A stretch of 64,000 bases of DNA. It comes from Impatiens glandulifera (lineage: Eukaryota; Streptophyta; Magnoliopsida; Ericales; Balsaminaceae). Positions 56,011 to 64,000 of this stretch are shown piece by piece; within the stretch, counting starts at the first letter, position 1, and each line of letters begins with the position of its first letter. The stretch is from contig NC_061862.1 in the NCBI RefSeq assembly GCF_907164915.1, positions 76,750,218 to 76,814,217 of the forward strand, read 5' to 3'. Both the position numbers and the translations under genes were made by a program. Below the pieces are notes generated by a model. It did no database searches. It was not told the origin of the DNA and was given only the letters and a program-made list of their open reading frames with translations.

Positions 56011-57203
56011 TGTTAGATAAAATTGATTGGTTAAATAAAAGCTTAACTTAATAAACTTATTGTGCAGGAACGGTCAAGAACTTCGAACGGTCAAGAATCA
56101 CAACCGGCCAAGTAATCAAACCGGCTAGAAGAAGCAATATCTAAAACCGAAAGCCATCCGATTGAACTGAATAACCGGATAACATGATCAGTTGGAATGA
56201 AGTACTCAATCCAAATCCAAAGAACAAATCCAATGAGAATACTATTTAGAGAAAGAAGTCAAGGATATTAAATAAAGAACAGCGTACAAACTGGCGCAAA
56301 TGAACACTTTGGGTATAAGCAGAAGATGACATCAAAGGATCAAACTGTGATATTGCCATATTGGTGCAAGTCTGATGATATGCTGCAGGCTGCAGAAGAT
56401 TGCCTGTAGAAACAGTTACCATTTTGGTACAAGTCAAAGGAGCAACCTCCCAAGTGCAGGCAACTGTCCAACCGACAGTTGCCATAATCAAGCAAAGACA
56501 AATTAAAGCCGATCTGCTCCATGCCTTGGAAGCTTAAACCGTATTTAATGCTATGCTGAACCTCTGAAGGTATCCGTTGAAGAAATGTGACCGTTGGTAC
56601 ATTTCATCTATAAAAGGAGAAGCTGAAGAAGCTGAAAAACAACCAAGTTAGAAGTGAACAACAATTGAGATTGTCTAAGTGATAAAAAACCCTTATCTCT
56701 CTAAGATTCAAAGCTTGAGTGTGCTTGTAAAGTTTGTTACAATTACTATGAGAATTGTAAGAGTGATTATCGAGCAATAAATAAGACTCGATCGTGTATT
56801 GTGTTTGTGTATTCCTTAGTGAATATCCTTCTCATGGTTTGAGAAGAAGGGGTGATGTAGGAGTTTTATCTCTGAACATCCATAAAAACCTGTGTCTTGT
56901 GCTTTACTTTCTACCGGTTCCATTTTCTAACCGACTCATATCTTTTTAACCGACCCCCACTACTCTAACCGACCTCCTAATCTCTAAACCGATATTCTCC
57001 AAATTCCACCTTTATTCATCCTGTGTGTGTGTTGCTTCAATCTGAAACAAATCACTTTCGCACTTGAACTCAGTTCAAGGGTTTGTGACAGCTTGTGCAG
57101 TATTGAGAACGGTGTTAATTCTTAACCGAATTAACGCCAACTATTGTTAGAGAGTTTTATTCGGCCGGACTCCGGTCCGCCATCGTCGATCTAGATCCTA
57201 ACA
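56011..57203 (+). repeat. 3' LTR of the Sirevirus-like element
   Basis: 1193 bases, closely similar to the 5' LTR but with scattered substitutions and small indels (for example GACCGG versus GATTGG near the start), so the insertion is not recent. Confidence 0.95.
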
Positions 57204-57208
57204 TATAT

Positions 57209-57794
57209 ATTGTGATAATATCATTATTGTATTAATTGGTTTTCTTATAAACTCAATGTAATATATCCTATTACTTATTAAGTTTTAGAACCAAAGAAAG
57301 GAAATGTCTGAACCCTTAGCCTGCTAACTATTATACAGTCAAACTATGCCCACTACACGCTACGAAGCCAGTGAAGGAAAACGATTCAATTATTGAGTAG
57401 TTCAATAATTTATAATAAGAACTAGTAGGATACCCTACGTTGTTCGGGAAATTAAAATGTTCTTACATAATTACTAATTATAAAATAATTCATCCAAGTT
57501 ACTTCTTTTTTTCTTTCTAGAATAAAGTTGCAGAGAGGTTGAAAAAACATTTTTTCTTGGCTTTTCGATGACTTTTTTAGCACTGGAGTATCATATTTTT
57601 TTAAATTACTTAGATTTGAGTTGATGTTATATTTTGTTTGATATGACATCTTATTTAGTCGGATCAAGTTTTTATTTCGATTTTTTTATCCGAATAATTC
57701 TCATAATCTTCGGTGGATCGTTTACTATTTATATCCTCAAAGTTTTTATAAAATATTTAATTTAGTAAAAGAGAATATATTTATATGAAGAGAA

Positions 57795-57872
<78 letters not shown>

Positions 57873-58900
57873 AGAGGAAAACATAGAGAAAAGAAATTAG
57901 TTATTAGTAATTATTTCTTCGTATATATTATAGGTAAATATATAATAATATATATATATATGAAAAAAAATTATGAAACAAACTTTTATGAATCAAATAT
58001 TTTTATATACATATAAACATAAATTTACAATATTTTTTTAATTTTTTTATAATATATTTTTTTTAATATTAAATAATTATTTTTTTAATGTAAATTTAGT
58101 GGTGTTTTTTTTAATTATTAGTCATATAAATTATATATTCATATATATATATATATAAATATATAAATAGTGGGAAAATTTTGTGTGAGAAAAAAATATA
58201 TTTATATAAAATTAATTATGAAAGACAACTAATTTTATTATTAATTTAAACTATTAAAAACAAAATAAAAAATTAAATTATTCAATATGAATTATTTATA
58301 ATTTTAAAAATCCATATATAAAAATTGAAAGACAATAGTTTAAGATATCATATATTATCGAAAAAATAAGACAAGTTGAATTATATATTAATAAAAAACA
58401 ACTTTCACTAAACGAAATTAGAGTATGTAAAATAAAAAATAGAAATTAAATCTTCTTTCATTTTCGTCCTAATAAATTTTCATTCGAGTATCTCCAAATT
58501 TGTTTGTACTTTTAACAATCTAATTAAGACAATAAAATATTAAACAATAATAAACAACAATAATTAAAAACTATTTATTTGATAAAAAAATTGAAAAAAT
58601 ACATGTTCAACAAAAGTTGATGTTCTTCCTTAATAAAATTTAATTTAATATATAAACACGTTTTAAAAACCTAAATAAGACATTAAAATAGATAAAAAAC
58701 AATTTATTTGAACTCAAAAAATTGAAAAAGTACAACCTAATTAATATATATATATATATATATATATATTTTCATTAAACAAAGGACCAAAATAAGAAAC
58801 AGAAAAAAAGTTTCTTATACAAAAAATATTTAGGATAACACAAAATCCATAAACTACAATAATAAGTTGGAGGATTAAATTATTAAATATTACCAATATC
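57209..58900. other. AT-rich DNA with a long AT microsatellite
   Basis: No gene. An almost pure (AT)n run of about 70 bases lies at 57798-57869, with shorter ones near 57945, 58142 and 58746. The first ~60 bases resemble 43274-43350. Confidence 0.6.
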
Positions 58901-58904
58901 CTCA

Positions 58905-59333
58905 AGCCATTCACGGAAGATTGACTTCAATCTTATGTTTATTAAAAGCAATCCCGCCTTGGTCATCTCTAGCATCACAGAGGAGAGAAAACTCTAGCAG
59001 TGTCAATGGAAACCATCTCCATCTTCACCGGCCGGCTCCATCCAAAATCCGTCTCATACAACTCAAAACGCGGCAACCCACCAATGCCATACAATTTTGG
59101 ACCGACAAAGGCTGAATCCGCATCAGATAACCAGTTCTCTATCCCCTTCACAACTCTTTTATCCAATCTTACAATCGCCTCTAGAATCGCAATCGACGCC
59201 GTCGTCATCGCCAAACCTTCTCCCCTTTCAAAGATGCAAACTTTTATCGTTGCTATCTGAAACTTTACGCAGTTTCCAATGTAATTGGCCAGAATCGGAG
59301 GATCCAATCGTGCTCAACAATCCATGGGGACTC
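58905..59333 (-). pseudogene. BAHD acyltransferase C-terminal remnant
   Basis: Minus-strand remnant of a malonyl/acyl-CoA:glycoside acyltransferase of the BAHD family. It begins with ARLDPPILANYIGNCV (preceded by a stop), continues with EGLAMTTASIAILEAI and VVKGIENWLSDAD, then GGLPRFELYETDFGWSRPVK, where DFGWS is the conserved DFGWG box with Gly to Ser, and MVSIDTARVFSPL. A frameshift follows, with DQGGIAFNKHKIEVN in the other frame, then stops. The catalytic HxxxD half is absent. It covers roughly the last 130 residues of a protein that is normally about 450 long. Confidence 0.82.
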
Positions 59334-60054
59334 CGAGTTGAATATTCTCGGTTGTAATATCTCTCTCATCTGCTTTAACCATACAAGAAAATTTTTTAAG
59401 AAAAAGAGTAAGAGAGAAGAGGGAGAAAATATCAGTGCGTTTGTGAGGGAAATTTGACGAAACAACCATCATAAAAGGGTTATTTCCAAATTTAGCATAG
59501 GCTAGATAATTTTTTCAAATTTAACCTTTTGTCAATGGAAAAGACCCTTTTGCCCCTAAATTAAAAAAATAATATTTTCTCTTTCCTTCTCTCTCCTTCC
59601 CTTTCCGTTTTCTCTCCCGGAGCCCCCTCTCCTCTTTTCATATTTTCGAAACAGGAAGCAACAAACGACCATCATCATCATCTTCTTCTTCTCCTCTCTT
59701 TCGACGACGAAGCCGAAGGAACCAACTAAACAACGAACGAACGAAGCAACAGTAAATGTGAGTTTTTGCCGTGGCCAAAACCTGAGGAACAACCTGGTGG
59801 GCTTTTCTTTTTTCTTGCAATTCTTACTTTATCTATCTATCTAAGGATTGATTGCCTTTGTTTGAAAGTGTTACTGAAAGTTGTGTAGTGTCACTTGTGC
59901 TGGATGGAATAGATGTAACTGGCTATCCAATATTTAATGATGCGAAGGTTTACCATCTCACTCTTACATGCCTGAAATAAGCTGCTATAATCAACTATCA
60001 CTGCTGCTAATATCTCTCCAATTTTCCAAGGCAGGTGGAAAAGGCAATTGCATT

Positions 60055-60180
60055 TGTCGCAGACGAATGCGCATCTGTCGCAGACGAATGCGCATCTGTC
60101 GCAGACGAATGCGCATCTGTCGCAGACGAATGCGCATCTGTCGCAGACGAATGCGCATTCGTCTACGACAGATGCGAATT
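60055..60180. repeat. 21-bp minisatellite with a terminal inverted copy
   Basis: Five perfect direct copies of a 21-base unit starting TGTCGCAGACG and ending GCGCATC run from 60055 to 60159. The next unit (60160-60180) is an inverted copy with one change, so the junction GAATGCGCATTC is a palindrome with arms of about 22 bases. Because 21 is a multiple of three and the unit lacks stops, every reading frame is open here. Confidence 0.93.
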
Positions 60181-60237
60181 TGCCTTCGACAACCTGCAAC
60201 AGCCTTCGACAGATGCATTTTAAACCCAAAACGATTC

Positions 60238-60320
60238 AGTCAACCAATAAACCTAAACCTAAACCCAAACACTAAACACAAACCTAAACCCAAACACTAA
60301 ACACTAAAATCCTAAACCAT
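60238..60320. repeat. telomere-like degenerate repeat
   Basis: Runs of CCTAAAC / CCCAAACACTAAAC variants of the plant telomere unit (C-rich strand CCCTAAA). Interstitial, inside the Mutator-like element. Confidence 0.7.
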
Positions 60321-60731
60321 TTTTCCATTTCAACCTTCGTTGCCTCAGAGAAACTCACCCTCAACCTCAATAATAACTTTAAACAAGATTATTGTGTTTT
60401 TACTGTTGCTTCGTTCGTTCGTTGCTTAGTTGGTTCCTTCGGCTTCGTCGTCGGAGGAGAGGAGAAGAAGAAGATGATGATGATGGTCGTTTGTTGTTTC
60501 CTGTTTCGAAAATATGAAAAGAGGAGAGGGGGCTCCGGGAGAGAAAACGAAAAGGGAAGGAAAGAGAAGGAAAGAGGAAAGAGAAAACAGAAAATGTTAT
60601 TTTTTTAATTTAGGGGTAAAAGGGTCTTTTCCCATTGACAAAAGGTTAAATTTAAAAAAATTATCTAGTCTATGCTAAATTTGGAAATAACCCTTTTATG
60701 AGGGTTATTTCGTCAAATTTCCCGTTTGTGA

Positions 60732-61666
60732 TCTAAGATTATTTATAAGTAGAAAAAATATTTGGGTGGAGAAAATGAAAAGTCTGATTTAATTGGTTTA
60801 ATTGCAAAGTTTTTATAATTAATATTTAATGTTAAATTAATGAGAATTTATGTTGTTGGAGGTTTTATAATTAATATTTTATTATTAATATAATTTAATT
60901 AAGAATAATAGAGTAGGAGAGAAAGTAACGGTAAATTATAGTGAATTTTATTGTTAATTTAATAAATCAAATAAACGTTATTATATATAATTGGTCAGAA
61001 TCAGAGGATCCAATCGTGCTCAATTTTACGCAATTTCCAATGTAATTGGTTAGAATCGGAGGATCCAATCGTGCTCAATTTTATGCAGTTTTCAATGTAA
61101 TTGGCCATAATCGAATGATCCAATCGTGCTCAACAATTTATGAGGACTCCGAGTTGAATATTCTCAATATGAAAAGTTTGATTTAATTGGTTTAATTGTA
61201 AAGGTTTTATAATTAATATTTAATGTTAAATTAATGAGAATTCATGTTGTTGAAGGTTTTATAATTAATATTTTATTATATTTTGTTGAAAGTTTTATAA
61301 TTAATATTTAATGAAAATTTTGAATTAATATTAATATAATTTAATTAAGAAAAATAGAGTAGGAGATAAAGTAACTGAAAATTATAGTGAATTTTTATTG
61401 TTAATTTAATAAATCATATAAACGTTATTATATATAAAAATAAATAAATATTTATTAATATATGATGAGTTTGTATATAAACCTCCATATTAAGCATTAT
61501 TATATATATTGTTATTATTAAATATAAAATAAATATGTTATGTAATATTATATATTTTAATATAAAAATTATTAATAAAAAAATATTTTATATTATTAGT
61601 GTAAAAAAAATATAAATATATATGGTAGGGAGAGAAAAAAATACTGAAATATATATGTATTAGGAT

Positions 61667-61701
<35 letters not shown>

Positions 61702-61714
61702 AATATAAATATAT

Positions 61715-61752
<38 letters not shown>

Positions 61753-62517
61753 GGAGAGAAAAAATAATTAGGATAAATAAATTAGGGAAAAGAAATTACC
61801 TGATTTGTGGATCAACGCCAAACCTTCTCCCCTTTCAAAGATGCAACATTTATCGTTGCTATATGAAACTTTACACGCAGTTTACAATGTAATTGGCCAG
61901 AATCCGATGATCCAATCGTGCTTATCAATCCATGAGGACTCTGAGTTAAATATTCTCGGTTGTAAGGATGGAGAAAATATCAATGTGTTTGTGATCTAAG
62001 ATTATTTATAGAGGAGGGAGAAAATATCATTGCGTTTGTGATCTAAGATTATTTATAAGTAAAAAAAATATTTTGGTGGAAAATTTGAAAAGTCTGATTT
62101 AATTGATTTAATTGCAAAAGTTTTATAATTAATATTCTCATGAGAAATTCATGTTGTTGGAGGTTTTATAATTAATATTTTATTGTAAGTTTTTGTTGGA
62201 GATTTTATAATTAATATTTAATGAAAATTTTGAATTAATATTAATATAATTTAATTAAAAAAATAGAGTAGAAGAGAAAGTAACGGTAAATTATAATGAA
62301 TTTTTATTGTTAATTTAATCAATCATATAAATAAATATTTATTAATATATGATTAATACATTAAACATTATTATATATATTGTTATTATTAAATATAAAA
62401 ATAAATATGTTATTTAATATTATATATTTTAATATAAAAATTATTAATAAAAAATATTTTATATTATTAGTGTGAAAAAAAATATAAATATATATACTGA
62501 AAGAGAAAAAAATACTG

Positions 62518-62556
<39 letters not shown>

Positions 62557-62640
62557 GAAAGAAATTTATATATATAAATATGTATATATATATATTAGGA
62601 GAGAGAAAATAATTAAGAGAAATAAATTAGGGAAGAGAAA
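60732..62640. repeat. ~0.8-kb AT-rich repeats carrying BAHD fragments
   Basis: Three related segments: 58.9-61.0 kb (minus the transposon), about 61010-61800 and about 61805-62640. Each has a BAHD-derived piece (AATTGGCCAGAATC, GATCCAATCGTGCT) followed by the same AT-rich body (GATCTAAGATTATTTATA, AAAAGTCTGATTTAATTG, TTTTATAATTAATATT, AGAGTAG(G/A)AGA). Around 60995-61130 the short BAHD piece is itself repeated three times in tandem with a period near 57 bases. Long AT microsatellites lie near 61668-61750 and 62519-62555. Confidence 0.75.
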
Positions 62641-63390
62641 TTACTTGATTTGTGGATGATTGTGGAAAGAGCCTGTAGTACACCTCAAACATTTTAAATT
62701 AAGCGTCATTATATATATATATAGATCAGTCGTGGAAAGCCTAAGGACTGTTAATGTCAATCTTGGCTTGGGCTTCTGTTTCCAAAAAAATTGAATAATG
62801 TTAACAACTTTCATGGCGAATTTTTCGTTACAAAATAGAAAGGGAATCAAATACTCACGAGACTCTACAACGACATAAAACTTGTACGTTTTCACTCAGT
62901 TTTGTTGAAGCATCCATTAGAGGATAACTATGATTTATATGTTTTAAAAGTAAAAAAGAAAAAAGAAAAATTCCGATGATTGTATTATGTTAATAAAGAA
63001 ACAAAATTATATATAAAAAATTAAGTCAGGTGGATTCTCTAGAGATTGTAAAAGCAAACTCTACTAATTGGTGATCCTCCGAGATGAGATAAAAGCAAAT
63101 AAAATGGTCACTCTCCATTTATGAACCCTAAAATGGAAACATAATCACTTTTACGCATGCTAAATATCATGGTGACTAATCACTCATTATTTCCTTGATC
63201 ACAAACCCTAATCATGATTAATTGTTTAATTTCCCACTTGACTACAACCTCCACTAATTAATTTTCTCCGGAACATAATAATTCATTAATTAATATTGAA
63301 ACCCATTAAGCCTAAATCCTCCCATTTGTATCAAATGCTTTCATTTTTCCAAACCCACTAAAATTTCCCAATAAAAACAGTAACCTTAAT
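62641..63390. other. intergenic DNA upstream of the secreted-peptide gene
   Basis: No gene recognised. The left end begins with the same GATTTGTGGAT word as 61803. The part after 63050 is less repetitive and is probably the promoter region of the following gene. Confidence 0.45.
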
Positions 63391-63452
63391 CTCCAATATA
63401 AATGAAAACCCTAATATATATAACACTATTACCTTCATCTATTTCCTCCACC

Positions 63453-63779
63453 ATGAAGATGTCCATCTTAGTTTGCTTCATCTTTTCATTGTTCGCCCTC
63501 TTTTCCCTTCAATCAAATGCCAAGGACCTTGCCATGAATAATCGCCGTCTTCTGAGTGATCCAGGCAAGATCAACCCTGGTAAGAACATGGAAGTAAGTA
63601 AGGAATTGTTAACAACCCAAAAAACTACATCCGGATTTGTTGAAGAAGGAGATTCAAATAATAAGGTTGGAAATTATGGGCATGGAGACTCATCGGATAC
63701 AAGTCATCGCTCGTTTAACATGACCAACCGTCCTGAAGATCCATGCAAGAAAGGTGGGAACCGCCGCCTTTGTCCTTAA
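63453..63779 (+). CDS. small secreted peptide precursor, family not identified
   Basis: An open frame of 108 residues from the ATG at 63453. I prefer this over the in-frame ATG at 63402 because its context (CCACCATGAAG) is excellent, it follows a TATATATAA box at about 63413, and the protein then starts with a clean signal peptide, MKMSILVCFIFSLFALFSLQ, probably cleaved after SNA. The mature part is polar: NNRRLLSDPGK near the N-terminus and a Gly/Asp/Ser-rich centre. It ends with a conserved-looking SHRSFNMTNRPEDPCKKGG and a final NRRLCP, with two Cys nine residues apart. It resembles plant signalling-peptide precursors in layout, but I cannot assign it to CLE, RGF, PSY or CIF. A polyadenylation signal AATAAA lies at about 63852. 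Confidence 0.72.
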   Translation: MKMSILVCFIFSLFALFSLQSNAKDLAMNNRRLLSDPGKINPGKNMEVSKELLTTQKTTSGFVEEGDSNNKVGNYGHGDSSDTSHRSFNMTNRPEDPCKKGGNRRLCP

Positions 63780-64000
63780 CTCATGAAAGCTTGAAAATGG
63801 ATTTAAGTTGTGTGTGGAAATGAAATACATATAAGCGTGTGAAGTGCTTTGCAATAAAATGTGAAACAAGAAGATCAAAACGGCCATGATCATAAGACAT
63901 CGATCATTTGGTCATCTGATATGAGTTTCACAGATTACATATATATAAATAAGTTTGAAATATGGATTAAAATTTTACAATGAATTTGGCTTGGTTTATA

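Larger units (their letters stand above)
43969..57203 (+). mobile_element. complete Sirevirus-like Copia retrotransposon (13.2 kb)
   Basis: The element is bounded by LTRs at 43969-45165 and 56011-57203 and flanked by the identical pentamer TATAT (43964-43968, 57204-57208). The initiator tRNA-Met primer site TGGTATCAGAGCA is at 45168-45180 and a polypurine tract AAAAAGGGAGAAAT abuts the 3' LTR. Domain order is gag, protease, integrase, reverse transcriptase, RNase H, so it is Copia. The long LTRs, the 5.7 kb region between RNase H and the 3' LTR with extra ORFs, and a duplicated polypurine tract suggest the Sirevirus group. Many stops and frameshifts show it is no longer autonomous. Confidence 0.93.
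59447..60723. mobile_element. Mutator-like non-autonomous element, 1277 bp
   Basis: Terminal inverted repeats of roughly 310 bases begin GGGAAATTTGACGAAA at both ends and remain highly similar to about 59755 and 60405. They are flanked by the identical 8-mer GTTTGTGA (59439-59446 and 60724-60731). Long TIRs and an 8-9 bp duplication fit Mutator-like elements. The interior (59756-60404) holds a 21-bp minisatellite and telomere-like repeats but no transposase. The same repeat family at 62030-62060 keeps the uninterrupted target. Confidence 0.9.

Noticed and set aside
57798..57869. Long AT run as centromere or origin
   Set aside because: A simple (AT)n microsatellite explains it; no higher-order structure or additional signal.
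59891..60300. Several overlapping 60-110 codon frames on both strands
   Set aside because: They arise from the stop-free 21-bp minisatellite and are not independent genes.

Overview
The window is plant nuclear DNA. It is strongly AT-rich, has GT-AG introns, Copia retrotransposons primed by initiator tRNA-Met, Mutator-like inverted-repeat elements, and dicot-type genes (a DUF1639 protein, ARPC5, a MAPKKK-like kinase, BAHD acyltransferase remnants). A core eudicot is the safe reading. From memory, the extra ORF family inside the large Copia element resembles predicted proteins from Lamiales genomes, which hints weakly at an asterid. A run of exactly 500 N (17001-17500) marks a scaffold gap.

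Layout: (1) 1-3024 holds degenerate Copia debris and AT-rich DNA. (2) 3025-17000 is a head-to-tail array of a ~5.48 kb unit, with two full copies and a third cut by the gap. Each unit carries a MAPKKK-like kinase, a chain of spliced-looking non-coding exons, an LTR-like repeat and the 5' part of a leishmanolysin-like protease gene. Kinase copies 1 and 2 are broken; copy 3 is open. (3) 17501-24975 is mostly empty apart from a two-exon DUF1639 gene on the minus strand. (4) ARPC5 (minus strand, four coding exons, 135 aa) lies at 24982-25651 with a probable long 5'UTR intron. (5) About 26.1-42.85 kb is a decayed tandem array of roughly 30 tRNA-Arg(ACG)-derived units separated by a conserved AT-rich spacer. 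The array is split by a minus-strand Copia element (29546-36960), which itself contains an element with long inverted repeats and a LINE-ORF1-like (DUF4283) ORF. A 235 bp foldback element has jumped into another spacer. (6) 43969-57203 is one complete 13.2 kb Sirevirus-like Copia element with 1.2 kb LTRs and a TATAT target duplication. Its gag-pol is decayed, and a 5.7 kb 3' region holds three paralogous ORFs, each with its own TATA-like box, plus a long coiled-coil ORF. (7) 58.9-62.6 kb contains a broken BAHD acyltransferase end whose fragments were amplified with AT-rich DNA. A 1277 bp Mutator-like element is inserted there, and another copy of the repeat preserves the empty site. (8) A small secreted-peptide gene lies at 63453-63779.

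The genes likely to function are DUF1639, ARPC5, the secreted peptide and possibly kinase copy 3. The rest is layered mobile DNA. The two most unusual structures are the tRNA-Arg-derived tandem array and the three env-position paralogues in the large Copia element. All coordinates and translations were derived by eye; no alignment or database search was run.
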